A stretch of DNA of 35,173 nt from Treponema sp. Lineage in GTDB: Bacteria; Spirochaetota; Spirochaetia; Treponematales; Treponemataceae. Position numbers and translations under genes: made by a program. The stretch is taken from positions 1 through 35,173 of the forward strand of contig SFOB01000017.1 in the NCBI GenBank assembly GCA_004554075.1, given 5' to 3'. Each line of letters opens with the position of its first letter. Position 1 is the stretch's first letter. The notes below the pieces were generated by a model. That model worked only from the letters and a program-made list of their open reading frames with translations, did no database searches and had not been told where the DNA came from. Positions 1 to 7,340 of this stretch are shown piece by piece.

Positions 1-1
1 C

Positions 2-157
2 GTCAAAGATATAAAATTTGAAAATGGTGAGTTGAAGGAAGCTGCTTAAAACTTATGCCGATTCAAACTTCAATCCACAACAATTGACAATTTCTCTACA
101 GCTAAAGTTTATAGTCCAGCTGATGCAGCTATAGCTACGGCAAACAGTTATATTGCA
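2..157 (+). pseudogene. broken 5' part of the following barrel gene, or 3' end of another gene
   Basis: Frame 2 reads 15 sense codons from the window edge (ending ...GELKEAA) to a TAA at 47-49. The same frame then stays open into the next ORF without any ATG or GTG, the first usable start being a TTG at 158. A plausible protein-like stretch (KTYADSNFNPQQ) lies in another frame around 48-82, and frame 2 resumes as a sensible sequence (FSTAKVYSPADAAIATANS) before the TTG. The simplest reading is one coding region carrying two small frameshifts. The alternative is an unrelated gene ending at 49. I cannot tell these apart without sequence left of the window. Confidence 0.4.
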
Positions 158-973
158 TTGGACAATCTACAACAGAGAAATCAAGAATATTTAACATATC
201 TTGAAAAAAATCTTCTTTTTGATTCTCTGATTCCAGCCAATGAAAATTATAACGGTATCTTTGTTGTAGATGAAAAGAAAGGTCCTGATTATAAAGTTGT
301 TTTTGAGTTTTCACCAACAGAAATATTTGTTTTCTATTTTACTAGAAGTGATAAAGATGAAATTTTGAATCCGTGGAAAGATAAAAATCGAAGTAGACAT
401 AGTGTAGTAGGAGGTGTTTCTCCTTTATTTAATCATTTTAGTGTGTATTATTTATGGTCTAAACCAAAGGGTGTTGGATTTTATGGAGGACTTTCATATC
501 GTGCTGATTCTATAGGTAAAGACATCATATTAAAAACGAATTTAGATTATAATTTAATTAACTATGATTTAGGTTATCCAAATCCCTTAAATAAACCATA
601 TAAGACTTTCTATGATTGGAAAGTTGAATATGATGAGAACATAATTAAATATGATGCATTTGGAATATCTGGTGGAGTAACAATAAAGACATTCCCTTAT
701 ACTTGGCTTCTTGTAGGTATAGGAATTGAAATGCTGTCTGGAAGACTATATGACGGTAAATTATACTATCGTTATACAGGTGACTATCAAAATCCATCGA
801 CTAATTATACATTTTATAAGAGTGGATGGATTATGGATAAAAAATTTGAAGTTTTATTTGCTCCGCAATTAGGTGTGAATTTTATTACAAACAAATTAGA
901 TATTGGTGCAATGATATCATATTCATTCAAAGGCAGTTTTGCATTCGATATTATGGCAGGAATTGCATTTTAG
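158..973 (+). CDS. Predicted outer-membrane beta-barrel protein, 5' end uncertain
   Basis: The product is a 271-residue open frame rich in aromatic residues with alternating polar and hydrophobic positions, for example around VYYLWSKPKGVGFYGGLSYR and in the closing strands. It ends in Phe (MAGIAF), which is typical of outer-membrane barrels. There is no signal peptide at the TTG start at 158, and protein-like sequence continues upstream in the same frame, so the real N-terminus is missing or shifted. The base composition is more AT-rich than the metabolic genes to the right, and it neighbours a decaying toxin-antitoxin pair, which suggests accessory DNA. I do not recognise a specific family. 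The barrel assignment is inferred from strand pattern and C-terminal residue only. Confidence 0.45.
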   Translation: MDNLQQRNQEYLTYLEKNLLFDSLIPANENYNGIFVVDEKKGPDYKVVFEFSPTEIFVFYFTRSDKDEILNPWKDKNRSRHSVVGGVSPLFNHFSVYYLWSKPKGVGFYGGLSYRADSIGKDIILKTNLDYNLINYDLGYPNPLNKPYKTFYDWKVEYDENIIKYDAFGISGGVTIKTFPYTWLLVGIGIEMLSGRLYDGKLYYRYTGDYQNPSTNYTFYKSGWIMDKKFEVLFAPQLGVNFITNKLDIGAMISYSFKGSFAFDIMAGIAF

Positions 974-1042
974 CTTTTTTCCAATAAATTATTAAACTAG
1001 CCAATTTGCATTTTATACTTTCTTGGAATGAAGGTGACATCC

Positions 1043-1342
1043 ATGTGTACAAGAACTATTTATGATGCAAGAAATAATTTCTCAGCTCTGGTGAAGCTTA
1101 CAGAAGGTGGAGAACCTGATGAACTGACAAGGCATGATAAGCCGGTAGCTGTAACAATCAGTTATGAAGATTTTAAAATGATAAAGCCAAAGGAATCTTT
1201 TGTTCAGAAGATGATGGAATTGAGAGAAAAATATGCTGATGTCCTTGCGGATCTTGACTGGAATGAATTAGAAATCCCGAGAGATGAGGCCAATGAAGAT
1301 GCGTATGACAAGAAGATTAGGGTCTTGCGGGAGGAAGAATGA
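1043..1342 (+). CDS. Type II antitoxin, Phd/YefM-like
   Basis: This is a 99-residue protein with the N-terminal pattern TIYDARNNFSALVKLTEGGE followed by LTRHDKPVAVTISYEDF, the usual Phd/YefM arrangement of a DNA-binding fold with a central 'hgkpvaVl' strand. The C-terminal half is charged and helical, as expected for the toxin-neutralising tail. ATG 1043 is preferred over the in-frame ATG at 1028 because GAAGG sits about 8 nt before it, whereas 1028 has no convincing ribosome site. Its stop overlaps the ATG of the vapC remnant by 4 nt (ATGA), the normal antitoxin-toxin coupling. In this family the antitoxin usually represses its own operon. With the toxin broken, it may be a solitary relic. 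Confidence 0.8.
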   Translation: MCTRTIYDARNNFSALVKLTEGGEPDELTRHDKPVAVTISYEDFKMIKPKESFVQKMMELREKYADVLADLDWNELEIPRDEANEDAYDKKIRVLREEE

Positions 1343-1677
1343 AAAAAACTTTATTTTACTTGATACTAGTGTTATTTCTGAAATGAAAAAAATAAGCCTA
1401 ATTCTGCAATTGTAGAAAAGATGGAAAAAGAAAACAATGGATTTCAGAAGTGATAGATGCCATAAAAGAGTCTTATGATATAATTCCATACGATTCTTTT
1501 GCATTACAGATTTTTGGAGAAATTCGCGCTAAATGCCAGAAACAAGGTAATACTGTTCCACAATTTGATTTACAGATTGCCGCTACAGCTATGACGAATA
1601 ATATGATTCTGGCTACACACAATACAAAAGATTATGAAGTCATTGCTGAAAACTCAATGCTGCAAATTGAAGAATGA
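1339..1677 (+). pseudogene. VapC-type PIN-domain toxin, disrupted
   Basis: PIN-domain ribonuclease remnants lie in three frames. The ATG at 1339 gives only 15 residues before a stop. A one-base shift gives LLDTSVISEMKK, the first catalytic-Asp strand of VapC toxins; a second shift at the A-run near 1385-1391 gives KPNSAIVEKMEKENN; the open frame at 1450-1677 supplies the C-terminal half, with PQFDLQIAATAM and LATHNTKDYEVI carrying the later catalytic acids. The frames break at seven-A homopolymers. The middle part of a normal toxin of about 130 residues (roughly 40-45 residues) also seems to be absent. Sequencing error could explain the A-runs but not the missing middle, so loss of function is likely. 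Confidence 0.75.
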
Positions 1678-1690
1678 TGGAAATAAAAAA

Positions 1691-1724
1691 AAGGATAGAA
1701 CGATGACATTCTATCCTTTTTTTT
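1691..1724. terminator. Bidirectional intrinsic terminator
   Basis: A 10-bp perfect stem (AAGGATAGAA at 1691-1700, TTCTATCCTT at 1709-1718) with an 8-nt loop is preceded by an A-run and followed by a T-run. It can therefore serve both the toxin-antitoxin unit (plus) and the GH10/lar operon (minus). Confidence 0.85.
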
Positions 1725-1741
1725 AGTAGAAAACAAATTTC

Positions 1742-2989
1742 TTAAACTAACTTATAATTTACCTTTACATCCCCGGCGGTGATTTCGTACTTGCCTTTAA
1801 AGCCACTTACACTTACATAGCCCTCTGCGTCTGTAATGGCATCGTACTCGGTGTGCCATTCTTCTTTGATGAGGTGGTGAAGAGTATTATATGAAGGCTT
1901 GAGGGAACCGTCTTTTCGGATTACGCCGCTTGGGGCGTTGAGCCAGGCTCCGTCACCAAAGTCCCAGTTTGTGATGGCGGTAACAAGAGGGTGGTTTTCA
2001 AACAGATTTCTGTACATTTTTTCAAGGTCATCTGCCTGTTTCTGTTCCAGCTCTGGAGTTGCGGCATCATCGTCATAGTGGGCATCCTGGAGGTCTGTGA
2101 TTTCAGGAGCAACGAGAGGGCCTGCAACGATTGTATTTTCTGTAAAGTGAACAGGAAGGCCAAAGTGCTCAAAGCGGCTTAGAATCTCTTCTGTTTTTTC
2201 GTATGACCATACACCCTGATGCTGGTGAGACTGCAAGCCGATTGTCTTGATTGGAACGCCTGCATTGAGACATCCGTCAATCAGAATCTCGTAATTTGTA
2301 GAAAGATTAAAATCATTAATAAGGAAGATTCCATCCGGATTTGTTTCCTGGGCAGCATCGAATACTTTTTTAACAAGTCCTACGCGGCCAAGCTCCTTAC
2401 ATATTCTTGTGATGGCGTTGTCGTACTTGTCGTAAATCGGCATGATTACAACTTCGTTGATAACATCCCACATGTCGATTATGCCTTTGAAGTTGCCTAC
2501 ATCGCGGTGAATGCGTTCCAGCTGCTTCTGCAGAATTGTCTTGTTATCGTAGTTCATAAGCCATGGTACGCAGCCAGTATGCCAGCAGAGAGGGTGACCT
2601 TTTACAGTAACGTCCTTGCTCTTAAGGAACTTTGCAGCATTCATAAGCTGCTCTGTATGAGGTGAGCCTTCTTCCGGTTCAAAGCCGCCCCAGTAAAATG
2701 GCAGTGTTCCGTAGTTGAAAAGTCCCAGCCACTTTTGCATGCGGTCTTCCAGACGGGCTCGGAAGGCTTCTTTTTCAGCATCGGTCATAGGCTTTGTTTC
2801 ATTAAGAGTTCCATTGCCATTGTGTAATGAAGGCCCATTTGTATATGGCAGGCTTTCAAAGGCACCACAGCCAAAAAGAAATTCATGATTCACCTGATTG
2901 ATGTGAACCTTTGTATTTGCAAGAGGCTTTCCGTCTGCTCCCTTTACCTGAACTTTTCCTTCTGATTTTCTGTGTGATAAGTCTGCCAT
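1742..2989 (-). CDS. GH10 endo-1,4-beta-xylanase, apparently cytoplasmic
   Basis: This GH10 enzyme hydrolyses beta-1,4-xylosidic bonds with retention. Residues 11-40 form the short beta-rich module often seen before GH10 barrels (GKVQVKGADGKPLANTKVHI). The barrel shows GHPLCWHTGCVPW near 131-143, the acid/base Glu at about 179 in WDVINEV, SHQHQGVWS near 254-262, and the nucleophile Glu at about 284 in HFTENT. NWDFGDGAW closes the site. The start at 2989 (MADLSH) is chosen because AAGGAG lies 7 nt upstream; an earlier in-frame ATG at 3019 lies inside larC and has no such site. There is no signal peptide, so it probably acts on imported xylo-oligosaccharides. It is the last gene of the lar operon, 4 nt after the larC stop. 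The coupling to a nickel-cofactor pathway is odd. Confidence 0.93.
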   Translation of the reverse strand: MADLSHRKSEGKVQVKGADGKPLANTKVHINQVNHEFLFGCGAFESLPYTNGPSLHNGNGTLNETKPMTDAEKEAFRARLEDRMQKWLGLFNYGTLPFYWGGFEPEEGSPHTEQLMNAAKFLKSKDVTVKGHPLCWHTGCVPWLMNYDNKTILQKQLERIHRDVGNFKGIIDMWDVINEVVIMPIYDKYDNAITRICKELGRVGLVKKVFDAAQETNPDGIFLINDFNLSTNYEILIDGCLNAGVPIKTIGLQSHQHQGVWSYEKTEEILSRFEHFGLPVHFTENTIVAGPLVAPEITDLQDAHYDDDAATPELEQKQADDLEKMYRNLFENHPLVTAITNWDFGDGAWLNAPSGVIRKDGSLKPSYNTLHHLIKEEWHTEYDAITDAEGYVSVSGFKGKYEITAGDVKVNYKLV

Positions 2990-2993
2990 AGTT

Positions 2994-4262
2994 TTACTCC
3001 TTTGTGTTCCCAATGGCACGGGTTATCTCATCAATACTCAAACCTGTTTTTCTTGCAATTGCAGCCAGATCTTCGTATTCATATTTTTCTCTTTTTACTC
3101 CGTAGCCTTCTGCGCGCTTAATGCGGATGTCTCCAAACTCAGTTTTTACAGTTTCTATGCTGCGCTCAAGAAAGTAGCGGTTACTTACATTTTCGCGAAC
3201 GCCCAGAGTTGTTGTGTGTTTGAAAATTGTTTCAAGAATCTTCTGCTTGTCTCGTTCCCGGCACATTACACAAAGCAGATTACCCGGGCGGGATTTTTTC
3301 ATTGTTACTGGGATTGTATAGGCTTCTACTGCGCCTGCCGCAAATAACTGCTCCATAGCAAAGCCGATTCTCTCTGCACTTATGTCGTCCAGGTTGCAGG
3401 TGTATTCAAGAATTGTTTCAGGCTTTTCATCTGAATCGCCTAGAATTGCCCTTACACAGTTTGCGGCTTCAAAATCTTTTTTACCCATGCCATAACCGAT
3501 TGCACTCATCTTGATTGGAGGCATGGTTCCAAAGTGATTTACAAAATGTTTAAGCAGAGCGGCTCCTGTTGGAGTGCAAAGCTCTCCTTTTATATGATTA
3601 CTATAAACCGGGATATCTTTTAAGATAAAAGCTGTTGCAGGGGCTGGAACCGGAAGTATTCCGTGAGCACAGTGAACCTGGCCGGAGCCAACATTTATTG
3701 CTGAGGCAAAAATGTTTTGAGCCCCGATTTTTCTGAACAAAAGACAAACTGATGTGATATCTGCAATAGCGTCCATTGTGCCGACTTCGTGGAAGTGAAT
3801 GTCAGTTACAGGCTTTCCATGGGCATTGCTTTCTGCGGCTGCAATCAGTTTGTAAACTTCTATTACATCAGTTTTTACGCTGTCTGGAATCTTGAGGGAA
3901 TTAATGATTCCTTCAATTTCTGCCATGCTGGTATGATGGTGATGACCTTCATGTTCATGTGAATGTTCGTGTACGTGATGATGGCCTTCTTCTTCGTGAT
4001 TATGCTCGTGGTGGTGATCATGACCATGTTCATGCGCATCATGACTTTCTTCTTCCTGACCGTCCACTTTTACAGCAAAATGAGTTCCTGTAATTCCGCA
4101 CTTCTCGGATTTTTCTGCAGTAACAGTAACACCTGGAATTCCGGCCTTGTTTATTTCTTCTATAAAAGATTTACGTTCTTCTTCGTTTAAGAGTTCATAA
4201 AGTGCTGCGCTAAGCATGTCGCCCGCAGCACCCATTGGTAAGTCAAGGAAAAGTGTTTTCAT
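2994..4262 (-). CDS. larC: Nickel insertion protein LarC
   Basis: LarC is the CTP-dependent nickel chelatase that inserts Ni into pyridinium-3,5-bisthiocarboxylic acid mononucleotide, the nickel-pincer cofactor of lactate racemase and related enzymes. The 422-residue product starts with LDLPMGAAGDMLSAAL, typical of the family. A run of about 20 His between residues 74 and 110 fits metal storage. Conserved stretches HFHEVGTMDAIADI, GELCTPTGAALLKHF and YTCNLDDI follow. In Lactiplantibacillus, larC is read through a programmed frameshift; here both halves are in one continuous frame. The ATG overlaps the larB stop by 4 nt (ATGA) and has GGAGG just upstream. LarE and LarA are not in the window, so the enzyme that uses the cofactor is unknown. 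Confidence 0.94.
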   Translation of the reverse strand: MKTLFLDLPMGAAGDMLSAALYELLNEEERKSFIEEINKAGIPGVTVTAEKSEKCGITGTHFAVKVDGQEEESHDAHEHGHDHHHEHNHEEEGHHHVHEHSHEHEGHHHHTSMAEIEGIINSLKIPDSVKTDVIEVYKLIAAAESNAHGKPVTDIHFHEVGTMDAIADITSVCLLFRKIGAQNIFASAINVGSGQVHCAHGILPVPAPATAFILKDIPVYSNHIKGELCTPTGAALLKHFVNHFGTMPPIKMSAIGYGMGKKDFEAANCVRAILGDSDEKPETILEYTCNLDDISAERIGFAMEQLFAAGAVEAYTIPVTMKKSRPGNLLCVMCRERDKQKILETIFKHTTTLGVRENVSNRYFLERSIETVKTEFGDIRIKRAEGYGVKREKYEYEDLAAIARKTGLSIDEITRAIGNTKE

Positions 4263-5011
4263 TTTGCCTCCACATGATTAATCATGCTTGCCTGATATCC
4301 TGCTCCAAATCCGTTATCAATATTTACAACCGAAACTCCACTGGCGCAGGAGTTCAACATAGAAAGCAGGGCAGAAAGTCCATGGAATGAAGCTCCATAA
4401 CCAACGCTGGTTGGAACCGCTATAACCGGACAATCCGCCAGTCCGCCGATTACACTTGCAAGGGCTCCTTCCATTCCGGCAATTGCAATAATTACAGTTG
4501 CACTCATTATTTCGTCCATGTGGGCGAGAGTGCGGTGAAGGCCAGCTACACCAACATCATAAAGTCTGCAAACCTTATTTCCCAAGGCCTCGGCTGTAAG
4601 AGCGGCTTCTTCTGCAACAGGAATGTCACTTGTACCGCCAGTTGCAACTACAATAGTTCCAATTCCGTCTGGTTCAGGCAGTTTTCCAACAATGCCAATT
4701 CTTGCGTCTTTTCTATAATCAAATGGGATTTCTGCAGATACAGCCCTTGCTTTTCCTTCATCAAGGCGGGTAATTAAAATGGTATTTGTATCGGCCTTTT
4801 GCAAAGAGCGCACAATGCCAGTAATCTGCTCAGGCGTTTTTCCAGCTCCGTAAATTACTTCGGCTGCGCCTTGCCTTGCTTTTCTGTGTAAATCGACTTT
4901 TGCATACCCCAGATCTTCAAAGGGCTGCTTTTTTATTTTAAGAAGGGCGTCCTCCACAGAAACACTTCCGTTTTGAACGCCCTCTAATAAGCTTTTAATA
5001 TCGCTGTTCAA
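4259..5011 (-). CDS. larB: LarB, pyridinium-3,5-biscarboxylic acid mononucleotide synthase
   Basis: LarB carboxylates and hydrolyses nicotinic acid adenine dinucleotide, the first step of nickel-pincer cofactor synthesis. The 250-residue protein has the family N-terminus (LGYAKVDLHRKARQG), followed by the PurE-like carboxylase core with VATGGTSDIPVAEEAA, DVGVAGLHR, IAGMEGALASVIGG and PTSVGYGASFHG. The length is normal. The start appears to be TTG at 5011-5009, since no ATG or GTG fits; it lies 8 nt after the stop of the upstream membrane gene with only a weak AAGA purine stretch, so it probably depends on translational coupling. It overlaps larC by 4 nt. Confidence 0.92.
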   Translation of the reverse strand: MNSDIKSLLEGVQNGSVSVEDALLKIKKQPFEDLGYAKVDLHRKARQGAAEVIYGAGKTPEQITGIVRSLQKADTNTILITRLDEGKARAVSAEIPFDYRKDARIGIVGKLPEPDGIGTIVVATGGTSDIPVAEEAALTAEALGNKVCRLYDVGVAGLHRTLAHMDEIMSATVIIAIAGMEGALASVIGGLADCPVIAVPTSVGYGASFHGLSALLSMLNSCASGVSVVNIDNGFGAGYQASMINHVEAK

Positions 5012-5019
5012 TCTTATTG

Positions 5020-5334
5020 TTAGTTTTTCTTAAAAAGTGCTGCTTTTACAACACCCTTCGGATCGCGCACAAAGAGAATCACGAGCCAGATAATCAAACC
5101 AAGTGCAACAACAGAAAGTCCAAGATAGAAATCATTGAGCATATCCAGTGGAGCTGGAACAAAAGATTCAGCACCAAGTTCTGCATATTCAAAGATAGCG
5201 TCAATGAGCCACATCAAAGAAGCACCCCAGTACATAAGGCAGAGAGTTCCAACCTTGAGGTTGCGGGCTTCTTCTTTTTTATACCAGATAATAGTACAGA
5301 TAATTGCAGCAAAAACTGTTGTCAAAAGTGTCAT
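5020..5334 (-). CDS. Small membrane protein of the lar operon (three segments)
   Basis: The 104-residue protein has three predicted membrane segments, about residues 2-18, 30-50 and 70-89, the second containing MYWGASLMWLIDAIFEY and the third LGLSVVALGLIIWLVILFV. There is no signal peptide and no obvious catalytic motif. An AGGAGG lies just before the ATG, and the start overlaps the previous gene's stop by 4 nt (ATGA). The gene ends 8 nt before larB. I do not recognise the family. The operon position suggests a role linked to the Lar pathway, for instance nickel or lactate transport, but that is inference from location. Confidence 0.8.
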   Translation of the reverse strand: MTLLTTVFAAIICTIIWYKKEEARNLKVGTLCLMYWGASLMWLIDAIFEYAELGAESFVPAPLDMLNDFYLGLSVVALGLIIWLVILFVRDPKGVVKAALFKKN

Positions 5335-5756
5335 GCCAGACCTCCTGCTACAGCTGCAGCATCTTTATTTTTAGATTTTTTCTCAAACATTGAAACAACG
5401 CCAACCATGATTCCCCACGCAGCGGTTACCAGCAAGGCCATGCAAACGCCGGCAGTTGCCATTTCGTGAAGCATTTCAGAAGCTTCTCCGTCTTTTACTG
5501 CTGTAAGGAATGGGAAGAAAGGAACAACTTCTCCATGCCATACGTGTTCAAATGCGAGAAGGGCAGAACCTCCCCAGAGCATCTTATTGAGCCAGCCGAT
5601 TTTTGTAGACCAGCTGATTTTAGGAGCTTCATCTCCAGATTCAGGTTTTGTATTAACAGCGCCGCTGAGCCCCTCTTTCTTTTCTTTAGATTTAATGATT
5701 TTTCCTGCAATTGTTGTAACGATTGCTTCTGCTGCAGGAACTGTAAAACATGCCAT
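5331..5756 (-). CDS. Membrane protein, first gene of the lar operon
   Basis: The start at 5756 (MACFTVPAAEAI) has GGAGG 6 nt upstream; a 14-residue longer reading frame has no such site. The 141-residue protein has a hydrophobic N-terminal helix (about 5-21) and a charged cytoplasmic-looking linker (22-50). Two further membrane segments follow, about 54-72 and 102-123. Around them lie His/Glu-rich signatures FEHVWHGEVVPFFPF and SEMLHEMATAG, candidates for metal or proton handling. It is coupled by ATGA overlap to the 104-residue membrane protein. I do not recognise a named family. The two genes look like a conserved two-component membrane unit, and their coupling to larB/larC is the only functional clue. 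Confidence 0.8.
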   Translation of the reverse strand: MACFTVPAAEAIVTTIAGKIIKSKEKKEGLSGAVNTKPESGDEAPKISWSTKIGWLNKMLWGGSALLAFEHVWHGEVVPFFPFLTAVKDGEASEMLHEMATAGVCMALLVTAAWGIMVGVVSMFEKKSKNKDAAAVAGGLA

Positions 5757-5833
5757 GTTTAACCTCCAGATTATAAATACATATATATTATATAACAAAA
5801 AATGTTAAAATATATAAAAATTCAGTAGAAAAA

Positions 5834-5862
5834 TTGTATTTTTTTTACAGGGTCATTATAAT
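5834..5862 (+). promoter_or_regulatory. Promoter of the HAD phosphatase gene
   Basis: TTGTAT (5834-5839), a 17-nt spacer and a perfect TATAAT (5857-5862). The ATG begins at 5872, so transcription starting 7 nt after the -10 box leaves only about 3 nt of leader, and no Shine-Dalgarno sequence is present (ACCCACATT precedes the ATG). Confidence 0.7.
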
Positions 5863-5871
5863 ACCCACATT

Positions 5872-6537
5872 ATGAAATACTCACTTGCGATTTTTGATAT
5901 GGACGGTACTATCCTTAATACTCTGGATGATATGACCGACTCTTTGAATGTAATTCTTGAAAAATATAAACTGCCTCTTCACACAGTGGATGAAGTTCGC
6001 TTTATGGTTGGAAACGGTATTCCAAAACTAATTGAACGTGCCATTGAAGGTGGTAGAGAGCACCCGGATTTTGACAAGATTTTAAAAGACTTTATTGCTT
6101 ACTACGAGGAGCACTGTGCAATTAAGACAGCGCCTTATAAGGGAATCCCGGAATGTATTATGGCTTTGCGTTCAGCAGGTATAAAAATTGCTGTAAATAC
6201 CAACAAGGTTGAGCCTGCTGCCATTGCTCTATGTGATGATTATTTTCCTGGCCTTTTTGATATTATCTCCGGAAGTCGTCCTGGAATGCCTCCAAAGCCG
6301 GCTCCAGACGGTATTTATGAGATTTTGAACCGTGCAGCTATGGATGGAAAATCAGATGGACAGAAAGCCGTATTCATTGGCGACTCTGATGTTGATATGC
6401 AGACTGGTATGAATGCCGGACTTGATGTAATTGGCGTAGACTGGGGCTTCCGCGGTAAAAAGTTCCTGGAAGAGCATGGGGCAAAAGTGATTATGATGAG
6501 TGCAGAAGAACTTTCTGCATATCTAACAAAATGTTAG
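5872..6537 (+). CDS. HAD-superfamily phosphatase, phosphoglycolate phosphatase-like
   Basis: The 221-residue protein has all four HAD motifs: DMDGT with nucleophile Asp9 and Asp11, the Asn/Thr motif II in AVNTNK, the Lys of PPKPAPDG, and the acidic metal-binding motif IV GDSDVDMQTG. The alpha-helical cap after motif I (NTLDDMTDSLNVIL) matches Gph/PGP-type enzymes, which remove 2-phosphoglycolate or other small phosphate esters, with cytosolic action. Substrate cannot be fixed from sequence alone; beta-phosphoglucomutase-type or pyrophosphatase activity is possible. It is a single-gene unit divergent from the lar operon. No terminator is seen after it, but the DUF805 gene has its own promoter. 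Confidence 0.85.
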   Translation: MKYSLAIFDMDGTILNTLDDMTDSLNVILEKYKLPLHTVDEVRFMVGNGIPKLIERAIEGGREHPDFDKILKDFIAYYEEHCAIKTAPYKGIPECIMALRSAGIKIAVNTNKVEPAAIALCDDYFPGLFDIISGSRPGMPPKPAPDGIYEILNRAAMDGKSDGQKAVFIGDSDVDMQTGMNAGLDVIGVDWGFRGKKFLEEHGAKVIMMSAEELSAYLTKC

Positions 6538-6538
6538 T

Positions 6539-6567
6539 TTGATATCTGATAAAAGCTGATTTATAAT
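6539..6567 (+). promoter_or_regulatory. Promoter of the DUF805 gene
   Basis: TTGATA (6539-6544), a 17-nt spacer and a perfect TATAAT (6562-6567). Unlike several other units here, this one has a leader of about 48 nt and a strong Shine-Dalgarno (AGGGGG) before the ATG at 6622. A small hairpin (CGGAA/TTCCG) lies in the leader. Confidence 0.75.
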
Positions 6568-6621
6568 TTAAAGATAAGCGGAATGATTTTCCGTAAATTT
6601 AAATAACTAAAGGGGGATTTT

Positions 6622-7020
6622 ATGAGTCCTAAGTATGTTGGTTTTGGAGAAGCTATATCACTCTTCTTTTCAAATTATGTAAATTTTAAGGGTCGTTCAA
6701 CACGCAGTGAATACTGGTATGCAACATTGTTTACCTGTATTTTATCATTTGTGGTTGGATTTATCGGTGGACTTATTGGAATTGATATTCTTGCTTACAT
6801 CGTTTCTCTTGCTACTTTCTTACCAGGTTTGGCAATTTCATTCAGACGTTTACATGATACAGGACGTTCTGCTTGGTGGCTTTTACTTTGCTTGATTCCT
6901 CTTGTAGGTGCAATTATCGTTATTGTATTTGAATGTCAGCCATCTGGTCCGGAAAACAAATGGGGAGCTCCAGCCGCTGCTGCAGAAGAAGCTCCTTCTC
7001 AGCTAACTGATGCTCAGTAA
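6622..7020 (+). CDS. DUF805 family inner-membrane protein
   Basis: This 132-residue protein has the DUF805 signature: an N-terminal NYVNFKGRSTRSEYWYATLF motif, then hydrophobic segments at about 33-55, 58-72 and 88-105. Between the last two lies the conserved RRLHDTGRSAWWLLL sequence. The tail is Ala/Glu-rich and hydrophilic. The function of the family is unknown. AGGGGG precedes the ATG at a normal distance. The gene is monocistronic, flanked by its own promoter and an intrinsic terminator. Confidence 0.92.
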   Translation: MSPKYVGFGEAISLFFSNYVNFKGRSTRSEYWYATLFTCILSFVVGFIGGLIGIDILAYIVSLATFLPGLAISFRRLHDTGRSAWWLLLCLIPLVGAIIVIVFECQPSGPENKWGAPAAAAEEAPSQLTDAQ

Positions 7021-7040
7021 GAAATAATTTTCTTTTATAG

Positions 7041-7072
7041 AAGGTCTGCTCCAAAAGGCAGACCTTTTTTTT
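7041..7072 (+). terminator. Intrinsic terminator after the DUF805 gene
   Basis: A 9-bp perfect stem (AAGGTCTGC at 7041-7049, GCAGACCTT at 7058-7066) with an 8-nt loop is followed by six further T residues. Confidence 0.92.
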
Positions 7073-7164
7073 ATTAACTCTTTATGATATATTTTCCACG
7101 TGTATTTCAATGGAATCAGGTGCAAGGCCTGAGCTGAATGCGCAACGGTATGCGGTCGACTGTC

Positions 7165-7187
7165 ATTATCGGGCTTGACCCGATAAT
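7165..7187. repeat. Dispersed palindromic repeat, copy 1
   Basis: ATTATCGGG, loop CTTGA, CCCGATAAT: a 9-bp hairpin flanked by GTC before it and CT after. A second copy with compensating changes lies at 23601-23623. It sits in the 268-bp gap between the DUF805 terminator and the lipoprotein gene. That gap otherwise shows no gene, only a hairpin at 7304-7327 just before the lipoprotein ribosome site. Confidence 0.7.
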
Positions 7188-7340
7188 CTTTCTAAAGGCA
7201 GGACAATCACTGGAATAATAATTCTGGGAAGATTTGCCTTGATGTGCTGCGAGTCCGGAAACTTTGGTACGCGCCCTTCGTATGAGGGGATATCTCAACT
7301 TTTGGAAAGTGCGCAAGTTCGCTTTCCGGGTAGGAAAAAA

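Noticed and set aside
2219..2665. 148-codon plus-strand open frame opposite the GH10 gene
   Set aside because: It is antisense to a clear GH10 enzyme, has no ribosome site and reads as a low-complexity mirror of the xylanase codons.
2994..3019. Upstream ATG at 3019 as GH10 start
   Set aside because: It would overlap larC and has no ribosome site; ATG 2989 has a strong one at the right distance.
7239..7340. 34-codon N-terminal extension of the small lipoprotein
   Set aside because: It would place the lipoprotein signal peptide internally and covers a hairpin-forming leader.
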